In this document: positions 13,401-25,049 of the stretch, piece after piece
How the letters are laid out: each line of letters opens with the position of its first letter
Position numbering within the stretch: the first letter of the stretch is position 1
NCBI GenBank assembly: GCA_029948255.1
Contig: JALIZF010001714.1
Coordinates: forward strand, 488,001-552,000
Direction of reading: 5' to 3'
Source of the DNA: Telmatactis stephensoni
Lineage: Eukaryota; Cnidaria; Anthozoa; Actiniaria; Isophelliidae
DNA: 64,000 nucleotides
Notes under the pieces: generated by a model
What the model saw: only the letters and a program-made list of their open reading frames with translations
Told to the model about the DNA's origin: nothing
The model's database searches: none
Program-made: the position numbers and the translations under genes

Positions 13401-16400
13401 TAACTTGTAACCAACCACTTTAGGTAGAACCATACTAATGGCTTGTCCAAGCATAACAGCCTCTCCCTCAATACCACCAACACCTATATACAATGACAGG
13501 AATTAATTTCTAGCCATTGCCATGACCACAAGTACCATAAATACTATTAGCACTATAATCACTATCATTACCCTCACCACCAATCTTTCACATCCCTCTC
13601 CCTGATTCATGGCATACATCCAGAGGTTCATTCTATAATATTACACATTAAGTGATGTGGTGTTCATGAAAGTAATGATTCTGATGAGTTTTTCAAGTTT
13701 TCTCAAACTGGTCAAAAAGTATTACATAGACTTTTCCATGCCTGATGCATGACAAACTTTTAGAAAAACTCAAATTCTTCAGTGGCAAGGATCTTATATT
13801 GCTTGACAACAGACCACTGGCCCATGGTTTTTATGCAAACTCTCTCTTCTTGGCTCCTTGTTCAATTGAGGAATACAAAACGGTTTCCCGTGTTTGATAG
13901 CCTGATCAAAACATGCGTGATGTTGGGAGAACACGAGAAAGCGTAGTGGAAGCACGAGCCGTAGGCGAGTGCTTTCACAGCTCTCGAGTGTTCTTCCAAC
14001 ATCACAAGTGTTTTGATCAGGTTATTGGACACGGGAAACCGTTTTGTATTTCTTTTATAAAATAACTAACACACAAATAGACGAAAAAAGGAAAAGAAAA
14101 CCCTGGCGATACTCTCATCAAACACGGGTTTTCAGCCAATCAGAGCGCGCGTTATATAAGAGTTATTTTATAATAATGAAATCAACGGCTTTAAGAACAT
14201 TACTTGAAGCCAAAACATGGCATACAAATAAATGACCAAACAATGCCATTAGTCTGTTCAAATCCCTTTTCCTTCAACTAGGGAGAAAACTTCAAAAAAT
14301 CATAAGAATTTTCATCTAGATTGCTCTCATAGGCATCTCTTCTGTAGAGTATTGGAATATGAAATTATTAGCAATATTTACCCCATCCTACAATACCAAG
14401 ACCATTAATCATAGTGGTGTGTGAGTCTGTACCAACAACACTGTCTGGGTAGAGTAAGCCATCATTCTCAAACACAACACGTGCAAGGTACTCAAGATTG
14501 ACCTAAAACAGTCAGCCAAGAAAATTTACTTAACAACACATCACAGTGTAGTAATTTGGGGTGAGGGAAAGGGGAGAGAATAGACCACTTTCATAATTCA
14601 GTTTTTTCCATTAGAGAAAATGAGGGCCTTGTGCAAGAAATTATCAATGCTATGTGAGAAATTACTTCAAGACAAATATTTTCAGAAAATTTTATCACTT
14701 TTGGTTCAATATCAAAAAAGTTATGCGCTGTCAAAAATAGAGTGTTTTGTATGTAATTTTGACCAAAAGCCTTGGTAGCCTCGTTTTGGTGCATTTTCAG
14801 AATTTTAAATCCCCATATCTTGTCAAGGATTTAATGTTTTGTTTTGAACATTGCACAAATTGTCAAAATCAACAATCTTAATAATTTCAAATTGATACAG
14901 TTCCAGAAATAGTAATTTTTCATTATTTATGCTAATTAGGAGCGGCCATTATGAAAGTCGTGTATGCTGCTAGTTAGGTTTTGTTATGCACCCTTGTTAT
15001 GTCTCCTTATAAGTTTTGTATGATGTTGGTATTCATTATTAATATGTTTGATAAGTGAAATTCCAAAATTCAGAATCAATGAATCAAAAGTGAAAAATAA
15101 AATCAAAGCAAGCTGTTTCTGAATGTGCTAGAATGATGAATATTTCATGATCAAGATGCTTGACATTAATTTGTAATTATTAGTCTAATTATGTCTTATT
15201 ATCTGAACAATATTAAAGAGATTGGCAGCACAACATAGTTTGATATAACGTTCAAAATTATTTAAAATTGATTACCTTTAGAAACATTTTTTCTATGGAA
15301 AACAGAAACAAAAACAAAAAGCAAAGTGATAATTAGATCTCTATTTACCTGATGTACTATCCCAGATCCTGGTGGGACAATGGTCATGTTTTGTAGCGCT
15401 TTAGATCCCCACTAATAACAAAAAGACAAGCATTAACAAATAAAAACAAAACTAAATAAATTACTAACTATTTGATAGTCCAATGACTTATTATTCTTTA
15501 GCCTTTGTGGACTAATAATTAGTAATTCCTAATAATTCCTCGAATTGTTGGAGGAAAACATCACTCACACATCCCTCCACTGCATTTTCAAATCTCTGAA
15601 CACAACTCTCAGGTCATGGTTCCTGGAAGGCTGAGTAGAGCTTATAATTAAACCAGGATTAAACCAAGGTTAATCTACACAAGTTAGACTAGTTTCTGTT
15701 CCTGAAAAGCATTGATTAATTAAGAAATAAAAAACTGTTTTCTGTGTTTGATAGCCTGATCAAAACATGCATGAGCTGTAGGCAAGTGCTTTCACAGCTC
15801 TCAAGTGTTCTCCCAACATCACAATTGTTTTGATCAGGCAAAGCCAGCTGTCTTCTTCAAGATTTGATGATGAAGTTTGACATCTTGATGTTAAGTTAAA
15901 CTTACCTTTAGAAATTGGAATCTTTCTTTGTTTCTTTGGAACTCTATATCTTGATTCTTTTGAAGTGAGGTGGCACTATTCACAATAAAAAATAATATCT
16001 TCAAATAAGAATACTCAGTAACTTAAAACAATCAGTGTTCACTATGTTATGTCAAGAGCCATCACTCCAATGTATAGCAGTATTGTTCATGTGCTGCTCA
16101 AGGTTTTCCATTCAAACAAAATTTGTCCTGAATCAACTCTACAATGTACAAGTTTGCAATGAGTTTACGAGGTACCGTTTACGATGCGATACTGTCAAAA
16201 AGCAGAAAGCCATACACACATATATGTAAATGTTCTGGTTCAAAAATGATGTTGGTTGCAAAATGTTTAAACTTGTTTCATTTTTGTTTTCTACTCTGCC
16301 AGATCGTGTTAATAAATATAACACAATGGCAGCAAAAAAACAAATAATGAAGCTTGTTTGAAATTTTCCAACCAAAAATACTGTAATTCCAAACCACAAC

Positions 16401-18159
16401 TGACAGTCATGTACATGTCCACACCTGCAAAGTCATAGTTTCATTTTCATGTAAGGCAGTTCAGATTCCTTGAATGATCCACTTTGTCTATTTTTGTTAA
16501 GTGAACTAAACATGCACAAAGCAGTTCAATGCGAGGCTCCAGGTAAAAAAGATAATCCTAATCTTTCTTGAACTGCATCACTCAGCCAAGATATGACAGG
16601 AGAGTTACTATCACTCTGTTTATTATATGTACATCAGTTAACTATTAAGTAAACGCTCTCGCTCTCTATAAACACTGGCAATATTTGTCTGTCCCAGACA
16701 TCTTGAGATGTCCAGTCTTATACAAACAAACCCTCACTAATAGACAACACAAGTAACACTATGATTAACAACAAATACAACAGACATTTGTACACTCAGC
16801 AAATTCTTTGACTAGAAATAATGGTGGTACAAATACAAGAGAGCTTGATATGACAGACTGATAATTTTAATTAATCTTATGTTACTTGGTAATAACTCAT
16901 CTTTTTGCAAGGTTACAATAATTACTGAGCAGTGAAAATGTTATTTAACATTTATTTATGGGGGATTTAATCAAATAAGTGAATTATATTATATGTTAAA
17001 AATTTGACAGTAAGGGCACAACAAGCAAACTTTCTAACCATTAAATTATTTAACAAGCAAATTAAGTCAAAAGGCAAAATATCAATCCTTTGGCCAACCA
17101 GCAGTTTAAATACTCATCAATGGAATATTAGCTATATCATGCATTTTTTACTCTGATATTACTCATTAAATGAAGGGCCAGTTTATATGTGACTATGTTA
17201 TGCTGTTAATGATCTCTAAGATGTTAGGAAGTTCCCTACTATAATTTATTTATCAGGCATTTTACATGATTTCATGAAATTAAGATCAGTATAATCTAAG
17301 CCATTTTACAAACATACCTGAAGTACAGTACAGTACTTACAAATCACATAACAATAACATCCACAAATACTTTTGGACAAGTTAAGGTGACTCGATTGGG
17401 TTTTGTTTGAGGCACCCCTCCGCTGTTTGATCGCAAAATGTGTCGTGGCCAAAAACCTTATTTCAAAAGAAATTTCAGCAAGTCTAGGGATAGTTTCAAG
17501 TTTCTTTTGATGATTAAATCATTATGATTGGGGCTACCAATAATTTATAGTCACAGCACCAGTTGCTGTTTTCATAAACATGAAATTTTTAGACAAAATA
17601 AAGTTTGTACAAAATCATGTTTTAATTAGTGGTTCACAGAACAAGATGAAGTTCTCCACTGTTACTATGTTTAAAAGATTTCTATGGAAGCGTTTTCAAA
17701 TAAAACATACTTCATCTTTTACGCACCAAAAAAGTAATTAATTCCAAGCATTTAGTTCACTTGGCCAAAACATCTTACTTAAGGACTCAGAAACAGCTTC
17801 TTTGTGTGAGCTCATTTTGTTGACATACTCTTTAATTGTTCGTTTGGAGAAATAGAACAAAATTGTTGTGTGCAATTTTGAGATATACAAATTAATTTAG
17901 GTCAAGTTGGTAGAGCTATTTGTTTTTGTTTTTGTTTTGTTTTGTTTTGTTTTGTTTTGTTTTGTTTTGTTTTGTTTTGTTTTGTTTTGTTTTGTTTTGT
18001 TTTGTTTTGTTTTGTTTTGTTTTGTTTTGTTTTGTTTTGTTTTGTTTTGTTTTGTTTTGTTTTGTTTTGTTTTGTTTTGTTTTGTTTTGTTTTGTTTTGT
18101 TTTGTTTTGTTTTGTTTTGTTTTGTTTTGTTTTGTTTTGTTTTGTTTTGTTTTGTTTTG

Positions 18160-18190
<31 letters not shown>

Positions 18191-21100
18191 TGTTTGTTGT
18201 TGTTGTTGTTGTTTTTGTTTTTGGTTGGGTTTTTTTTTCAGTTTTTTGCTAAAAGCAATCCTTGATCTCAAATATCAATTAAAAGCAAAGGAAATTGGTG
18301 AAAAAGGATATTGGGCTCACATGACTAATGCTTGTCTCAAAGTCTGGTGAAGTCTTGGCTCATCCATTTAATATACAATAAATGGGTGCTGAAAGTGTAG
18401 TTCATTAAAGAGGTGACATACTTCTTTGTGCAAATATTCATTGTTGTTGATGTGTCACCTTAATAATTTCCAATGGTCACAATAATTTACCTATCTATCA
18501 ACACATTATAACAAATAAAACAACAATTGAACTCTCAATGGCTTAAAAATTCAAGTTGGGACAACTACAAGACAAGTACAACAATAAACATAATTATACA
18601 GCTGTGCACTCAAACACTTCCACTAACAGTGTAATAATTATTTATGATTGAATATCAGCTATTACACAATAACCATCTTCTTTCTGATCAGGAAAACTCA
18701 CTTGATATCAAAATGTCAAGTAAATTTAGAATAAACTGGCCCTATATTAGTATTAAAATAATGCCCACCATTGACAAGGCAGTGAATGAAATGGACAATT
18801 GTGCTGTCTGGCCGGCCAAGTACCACCTGGATCAAACAGTTTGCTTGGAGTACTGTAAAAGTACATACAACACATAGTCTTTAGCAAACTCTACTATTAT
18901 ACTAATTAAAACAAAATTAACATTATTACCATTTATTTAATAACTACATGTATGTGTTCCACCAGTGAATTTTCTTGGTGGTCAAATCATTATGGAGTCT
19001 CACATAACACATAAAGTTCCCAAACAGAAGTCATTTGCATTATTTTGTAAGTTGTGAATTGTGATTACTGTTTGGTTAACACTAGTGATATAACAACATA
19101 ATGACAAGTTCATGCATAGCCTGCGTTGCTGGCAGTCTGCAGTTTTTGGGCAGAGGAAGAAATGAAAGACCACCTGCCCGAATATGTTGGGTTTCAAGTA
19201 GCCGCCTACTGACCTTTTGACACGAGAGCGTAATTTGACACACATTACTCAAACGTAGCATTCAAAACAAACATTTTTTTGTGGTTACTGGCTTTATGCC
19301 AGTAACACACTATGCTATGGGCTTCATGCGTGCGTGCGTAATTCGGGAATCCCCGAAGTAGACACGAAATGTCAACCCGAAAGATATCCGAACCTCGTGC
19401 GCCCGTCCGAGGGTGTTTAAGTCAATTATTAACTAGACTCGTGCGTTCACTCATGCCCATGTAAAAGAAGCCCAAAATCGGCTTAAAAAGGACATTTAGA
19501 TTAGCTGCCGCTAGAGTAAGAGCGATGGACATGTTGTCGTTAATAAACTTTTTAACAAGACGTGCGTCGAACCGTACACTGGTTGCCTGTAGTTCAACAA
19601 GCCGCAGTAGTAAAGATCTTTAATTTGTCTTTCAACAGCTATTATCTCACATGCAAAAATATTACCTGCGAATATACCAGTTTATTCAACTTTTTATTTC
19701 ACTATATATCTCAATTGTTGGCTGTAAAGACAACGACGTTTTTGACACAATAACAAATCGTGTATTTTTTCGTTCATGTTTCAGATGTTTTATCCATTAC
19801 GTGACCAAACGCATCAGGTCAAATAGAACATAAAAATAAATTGAATTTCAATAAACTTACGAAGGGCACTAGGACAAAGTCGGTGTGTGTGTGTATGCAC
19901 TAGTCGAAGTAAATAACCCCTACCCCCACCCCCAACCAGGGACAGGCCTTGAAATGTGTCTATATCTATATTTGGATTTGAGGCCAGTAACCACATGGCC
20001 TCATAGGTCTATTTTTTGGAAATATAGTAAGTCCAAAATGTGTTAATAAAACCTCAAAAGAAACAGCAGTAAATAGGCAGTAAATGAATTTTGTAGATTT
20101 CAGTTGTAAAAAAACATTTGAACTGAAATGGAAACTTTGAGGAGAGGACCTTGGAATAATTTATTCTTGACATTATTGTAAAACTCGTAACAGCCCAGAG
20201 CTAGTCAGAAATAAGACTTAATGATCAATATATACCAGTGCTAACTTTCAAAATAGGACAGAGTACATATTTGTGACCTTCAAAAGAAGAAATAAATATT
20301 CAAGTAAATTATTTTACGTTTGAAGTTGTGATTATCAGGTATAGATATTGATAAGCTGATGAAAGATTTGATGGTGTTTCATTCTGATTTTGATCTTGAT
20401 GACAGATTTGATGGCATCTCATTCTGATTGATGGCGATTTAGCCAATCAGTAATTTCCGTTCACCAGTGGACAGACAACTTGAAAACCCAACGTATTCGG
20501 GCAGGCGGTCTTTCATTTCTTCCTCCGCCCAAAAACTGCAGACCACCAGCAATGCAGACTAGTTCATGCAATCATGACATTAGGAAAAACTGATATTTGT
20601 TAAATGGTTTGTTCATTGTTGCCATATTGTTTTTCATGATTTTGCTTTGTCTTTGTAGATGTTTTTATAACATATCTTTCCATCTGAAAGCTATAAAGAA
20701 ATCATGGTATAAAAATAACACCTATCTTGATGAAACAAAATCAGGAAAAACAACTGATAATAATCTTCATGTTGTCCATGTCACTATAATGCTAGTGAAA
20801 GCCAATCACAAGCTTATCTAACTCAGTTCAATATTTGAGGATGATATGATACTGGTAAGAAATCTTTTGGTAAACTCAACCACATCTACCAAAACCTCTT
20901 GCAAACCAACGAGACAAGCTAATAATGAACTAAATTGAGTGTACATACATGTACTCAATGTTGTAATCAATGACACAAACCCCCTTTCACATCATGCACT
21001 AAAACAACTCCCAAGTTCCAAAGCCTAACATTACTTAAATACATTTAGTAATCAATTTTCAAGTACCAACCTACGAGAGAAATCCACTTGCACAGAATGG

Positions 21101-24100
21101 TCAATCACCAGGTCGGCAGGGCAGAGAGGGTTGATCTTTGAAGGATCACCATCAAGCCGTTTGATCGCATCTCGCATAGCAGCAAAGTCCACCACTGCAG
21201 GCACCCCCCTGAAAGATGATAAAAAGATATCAAAATATCTATGATATATGAGTACTTAGGTGGATATTTTGCTTTATCCTTATGTTAGTTGATAACAATT
21301 AAGCAGAGTAGGTGTGAAAACAACTCCACTATCTTCGCCCACAGAAGCTGGTCAAATATATGTACTCCCAATGGGGTGGGGACACCTCTAGGCCCACTTT
21401 GTGAATATATCACTCAATTCAAAGATGGCCTTTTGTAAAGTTCTATCACCTATTGGAATAATTTACAAAAATTTATTTCATTTATTTTAACACTGTTTTC
21501 CAGTTACATTGTCACATTAAGGCCTAGCCTCTTTCATCTTTCTCCTCTTATCTCAAAACTACAAGACGTACGTGAAATCTTGCAAGACAACCCTGGATGG
21601 TCTAAAAGGGATTTCCACACTGTGGTGCTGGTTCTCTTCCCAGTTCAAAATCTTGTCAACATCCTGAGGGAGAACTTGGAAGTTATCACAATTACGGACA
21701 GCTGATTCAAGTAATACACGGATAGAGAAAGGCAGGCGAGCTATAAAACAAAAACACAATTATTATAGTTTCAGTTTGAGTATAATTTTTATTATAGTTT
21801 TATTCACTAGTAGTCTTCAGTGCTGCAGGCACCCCATATGGGCTATTCCACATGAGAGTTGAAAAAAGCAAAAAAAAATAAATGCTTAGTTTGCATCAAA
21901 AATGTATTTTGATATAGAAAAAAAAAATGTTAGGCATTTAAGAAAGATTAAGTCCGTGATGATAAGACTGATTCCTATATATTGTGTAAAATCTTCTTTA
22001 TTTGTGAATGAAATTAGCCTAATTGTGTCTCTGAAGAATGAAACTATGCATAAGCCAATTTAGTTTACTCAAAAGACCTAAATAGAGAGGGTTTTTGATG
22101 GTATAGAAATAACATTCCCAAAAATGTCATGTCCGCAACAGTTTATTGTCACGTACGTCCGCAACACACTGTATTCGTAATAAATCCATAGAAACAAGCA
22201 ATATCAATTCTTTCATTTTGGATTTATATAGTGCAGTTAGTATAGAGTTCAGACAGTATAAACACTTTTTTTTAAAGTTTCAAGTTCACAGGATTTTAGC
22301 TTTGTTCAAGAGTAACTTCAAACATGGTTGTTTTCCATGTCATGTCCACAACACATCATTTACACATTTTTTCTCTTAATATTCAAAGTGAAATTACAGT
22401 GAGAAGTTTATTATTATGTGGCATCTTAATCAAGACACTTAACGTTGGGGTAAAATTTGGGATAAGAATAGTCATCCATCCCTACCCTGGTGGTTAAGAA
22501 GCTAATAAACCTAATTTGGGCTTTCTCCTTCCCCACCTCCTACTACGAATAATAATAAATAAATAATAAATAATAAATAAATATTTAAATATAGCACCAT
22601 TTCCTACTAAGAAATTAACTATGGTCAAATCCTTTACTTTACTTTGCAACAAACCAAACTTTCAGAATCATTTATGACAATTTACCAAAAGAATTAAGTA
22701 CATGTATTTACTCTAACATACAGCTTAACAGTATAAGTGATTGTTTGTTATTTAACAGTTGGTACTTTGTTGTGACTTTGAAAAAGCAGTATGCTTTGTG
22801 CTCCCTTGATGTAAGTGTCTGATGGGAAAAGCATACCGTTTCCCTCTGTCCCAATGAATAAGTATTAAATATTTCGCTGTGTCTAGATGCCCGGCAGCCG
22901 GTCACTACCTTCAAAAGACTAAAATAATTAATGCCCGGCAGTCTGAAATTTTCTACAAAAATCAATCAAACAACTAAGATTCAAGGTATATAACCTTTCT
23001 ATCTTTGTTGAGAAATGTCAAGCGCTTATCGTGAGCTCAATGGATTTGAAATTGGGCAAATTCTCTAACCTGGGCACAGAGTATGAAACACTCATTTGAG
23101 ACACTTAGAAAATTTTCCACGCTCGACTGCTGGTCACAACCTTCAAAAGACTAAATGCCCGGAAGTCGAATTTCTTTTAAAAATTACAGCAAAACAAGGC
23201 ATCAAACCCCTCTATCTTTGTTGAGAAATATCAAGCACTTGTCGTGAGCCCGATGGATTTGAAACTGAGCTTGATGGGTTTTAGTCTCCCGTGACGAGGC
23301 TAAACACGGCTGCGAGGGAGACTAGATGGGTTTGAAACTGAGCAAAACTAAGACTCAATTTTAGATGGCAGTAACTTTTACCAACTTGTGAAAATCCTTG
23401 AAAAGATCAGTCCTAATTGGACTGCATGGTAAAAATCGTGATATAGATCCGCCCTACAGAGGATGGCGTGACCACATTTATGTGGCATGGCATTTTATCA
23501 ACTTACCAGCAGTGACGGACGTTCTTTTGACCTCTGGCTTCTCACTTAGCGGGAACTACGATTGTGCGAGCTGCGATTTCATTGAAGTGTAGGATATTCC
23601 AGTACACATTTCTCAACAAAGATAGAGGGGTTTGATGCCTTGTTTTGCTGTAATTTTTAAAAGAAATTCGACTGCCGGGCATTTAGTCTTTTGAAGGTTG
23701 TGACCGGCAGTCGAGCGTGGAAAATTTTCTAAGTGCCTCAAATGAGTGTTTCATACTCTGTGCCCAGGTTAGAGAATTTGCCCAATTTCAAATCCATTGA
23801 GCTCACGATAAGCACTTGACATTTCTCAACAAAGATAGAAAGGTTATATACCTTGAATCTTAGTTGTTTGATTGATTTTTGTAGAAAATTTCAGACTGCC
23901 GGGCATTTAGTCTTTTGAAGGTAGTGATCGGCTGCCGGGCATCTAGACACAGCGTAAATATTTAATGTATATGGTTGGTAGTGCAGGTTATTCTATATAC
24001 TGCTTGTACTCTGACAATATGTACATGTATAGGACATTATATAAAGTATATATTGTACATATACATACTGTAATAAGCTTATTATTGATTATTAGTTATT

Positions 24101-24702
24101 GATGTACTGGCATACAAACACTTAAACACACACCCATGCAATATGTGTAACAGTGAAAATAAAATTGTAGAAAAATTAATATTTCATGTGGACATCAGAG
24201 TGGTAGGGATGCAGCAGGTCATTTTGCTAAACAAATATTACAATATTATTTCAAATGTTTCTTCTGTTAAATGCACAAGATTCTAACAACCACAAACAAA
24301 CTGTATAACAACCATAAAAAAGCACTGACGATTTATTCCAATCGTTTAGTTTGGTATATGAAAGATAATCGTTGATACAAATATACAAAGCCACCCCCTG
24401 CAAGGATAATTCATTTTTTGGAAAGCATGGGTACAAGACAACTCTTTCGAAATGACTCAAAATCTCAATTGAAATAACATATAGTAATATCAATTTTGTA
24501 CTCGTGGTAGGAATCGTAAGAAAAGAAGAAAAAGGAAAAAATCGTGCAGTAATGCACGTACCAATCAAGGACGTAAGCTTACGAAAGAGCTTCGGATGAA
24601 AGGTCACTTACCAAAACGTTTTTCATCCAAGCTTGCAACATCGAAATACTTCAATTCCTTGGAGTTAATATTAAGAGACTTTATGTAGGATTGATATGCC
24701 AT
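4418..24702 (-). CDS. ACO1: Cytoplasmic aconitase / iron regulatory protein 1
   Basis: A complete gene of 21 coding exons encodes 887 aa (human IRP1 is 889). Exons in transcript order: 24702-24612, 21740-21572, 21208-21071, 15975-15906, 15411-15349, 14502-14382, 13483-13344, 12351-12180, 11774-11674, 11395-11188, 10552-10348, 10038-9954, 9119-8963, 8501-8437, 8235-8176, 7867-7763, 7498-7356, 6894-6747, 6082-5960, 5693-5508, 4531-4418. All have AG/GT borders and the lengths sum to 2664 nt in frame. The enzyme interconverts citrate and isocitrate when holding a [4Fe-4S] cluster. In metazoans the apo-form binds iron-responsive elements in mRNAs. Cluster cysteines are present in [10 protein letters not shown] (C435) and GYGCMTC (C501, C504). 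Active-site arginines sit in SGNRNFEGR (R534, R539) and SSRDWAAKG. The start is set by the MAYQSYIK exon, after which no upstream coding is seen. The intron between coding exons 3 and 4 is 5.1 kb and repeat-filled. RNA-binding regulation is inferred from the family. Confidence 0.95.
5090..5391. mobile_element. Fold-back MITE in ACO1 last intron
   Basis: TAAAGCCTGGTTCACACT at the left matches the inverted right end (AGTGTTAACCAGGCTTTA). An extra ggaaccaggcttgag copy at 5119 suggests nesting. It lies between coding exons 20 and 21. Confidence 0.65.
7029..7099. repeat. Short inverted repeat, possible mariner-like remnant
   Basis: CTCGTTAATACGACC at 7028 and GGCCGTATTAACGGGG at 7080 are inverted copies in an ACO1 intron. 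The CAGTAGGACCTCGTTAATACG wording resembles tips of Tc1/mariner-derived repeats, which is inference. Confidence 0.4.
10553..10860 (-). repeat. 37-bp minisatellite at the ACO1 exon-11 acceptor
   Basis: Eight tandem copies of a 37-bp unit (core gctattactacctgt, then catgaatagaatg) abut coding exon 11 of ACO1. The exon edge itself (gctattactactgaacctgtac) is a ninth, diverged copy. Copies differ at tacatg/ttcatg and gaagtg/gtagtg. Read on the gene strand, each copy repeats the 3' splice-site context catgtacag or catgaacag. Confidence 0.9.
11418..11542. repeat. Inverted repeat with poly-G and poly-C tracts
   Basis: agggatgg-atcattagaaaagtgat is mirrored at 11518-11542. Between the arms lie 14 G (11444-11457), an AT-rich loop and 25 C (11493-11517). 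It can form a long G:C-clamped hairpin or, on either strand, a quadruplex/i-motif. It is intronic in ACO1. Confidence 0.8.
12591..12752. mobile_element. MITE with ATTCTTGGTTTGCAA termini
   Basis: ATTCTTGGTTTGCAAGCAATC at the left is inverted at the right (TGGTTGCAAACCAAGAAT). The interior has mirrored catggctgccatgttgg / ccaacatggctgcc blocks. A second family member lies at 62783-62952 in MTFMT. Confidence 0.75.
12766..12826. repeat. AT-rich tandem repeat
   Basis: Repeated atgccatataat / atgccatattat units, four to five copies, form a small palindromic tandem array. Confidence 0.7.
12840..13050. repeat. Degenerate CTTACCGACCA minisatellite
   Basis: Irregular tandem array of cttaccgttac, cttaccgaccac and cttatcgaccac units over about 210 bp in the ACO1 intron between coding exons 7 and 8. 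No coding value is seen despite an open frame through it. Confidence 0.8.
13113..13292. mobile_element. Small DNA-transposon remnant
   Basis: ACAGTTGAACCTCCACTAATG at the left and GGTCCAACTGTA at the right are short inverted termini, with internal tggacacctc / atggagacc blocks. It resembles a decayed mariner-type MITE. Confidence 0.45.
13871..14052. mobile_element. Fold-back element with ACACGGGAAACCGTTTTGTAT termini
   Basis: GAATACAAAACGGTTTCCCGTGT at 13871 is inverted at 14029-14052. Inner cctgatcaaaac / gttttgatcagg and acatcac blocks are also mirrored. A decayed copy lies at 15725-15838. Confidence 0.8.
15725..15838. mobile_element. Truncated copy of the 13871-14052 element
   Basis: Shares aaactgttttctgtgtttg, atagcctgatcaaaacatgc, gctttcacagctctcaagtg and cccaacatcaca with the upstream copy. 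It stops at ttttgatcagg without the terminal arm. Confidence 0.7.
17930..18190. repeat. (TTTTG)n microsatellite, about 50 units
   Basis: A nearly perfect run of about 250 bp of TTTTG, followed by a short (GTT)n run, in the 5.1 kb ACO1 intron. The long open frames across it (FCFVL repeats) are artefacts of the repeat. Confidence 0.97.
19117..20561. mobile_element. 1.45-kb Mutator-like element with 9-bp duplication
   Basis: The termini TAGCCTGCGTTGCTGGCAG and, inverted, TAGTCTGCATTGCTGGTGG extend about 85 bp (both arms include ctgcagtttttgggc and cccgaatatgttgggttt, the latter diverged). The element is flanked by the identical direct repeat GTTCATGCA at 19108-19116 and 20562-20570. A 9-bp target duplication with long inverted termini is typical of Mutator-like elements. 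No transposase is seen. An inner inverted pair (gtggttactggc 19281 / gccagtaaccac 19985) suggests a second nested insertion. Confidence 0.8.
22864..23966. mobile_element. 1.1-kb palindromic element in ACO1 intron 1
   Basis: Arms of about 360 bp (22864-23230 and 23611-23966) are near-identical in inverted order. They share ctgtgtctagatgcccggc, gggcacagagtatgaaacac and ctatctttgttgagaaat. Each arm contains two internal copies of tcaaaagactaaatgcccgg, so the arm is itself built of two related halves. The 380-bp spacer carries a nested 43-bp insertion and a 64-codon open frame without recognisable similarity. Confidence 0.85.
23282..23324. mobile_element. 43-bp miniature insertion with 9-bp target duplication
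   Basis: Tips TAGTCTCCC / GGGAGACTA flank a short core (gacgaggctaaacacggctg). It is bounded by the direct repeat GATGGGTTT at 23273-23281 and 23325-23333. A longer relative lies near 52164-52227. Confidence 0.75.
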
Positions 24703-25049
24703 CGTTTCTGTGAGGGCAAAATAGCAAAGAATTGGTAAATACTTCGCGTTGGTATGAAGGAGACTGCCAAATCACTACTTACCAGTCGCCATTTTGGATG
24801 ACTACTAGTCACGTGATTTGTTATTGCGGGCTTACAAAATGCGGTATCACATAAAAGGCTTACCACAGGAAACCTACAAAAGGAGCTTGCACATCTTAGA
24901 CCCATCTTAAATTTTTTCCGGGGCGGGGAAGGGGGAGGGGGATTTTTTTTTTTAACTTTTTGTTATACGGATTAACAATGCATGCCAAAATGACTTACAG
25001 CTTTTGGACCTAGGGCGAACAAAATCCATTAATTTCACAACCATCAATA
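24703..25049. promoter_or_regulatory. Divergent promoter region, ACO1 / 25050 ORF
   Basis: 347 bp separate the ACO1 start codon (- strand) and the start of the + strand ORF. It contains a G-rich run (about 24918-24940) followed by a T run. No TATA box with clear spacing is seen. A shared bidirectional promoter is inferred from head-to-head layout. Confidence 0.4.

Noticed and set aside
17897..18350. Long open frames of FCFVL or KQNKT repeats on both strands
   Set aside because: They are translations of the (TTTTG)n microsatellite; five-base repeats without stops give open frames automatically.
23398..23592. 64-codon frame in the spacer of the 22864-23966 palindrome
   Set aside because: No recognised domain, no splice context; may be chance in a GC-richer stretch.
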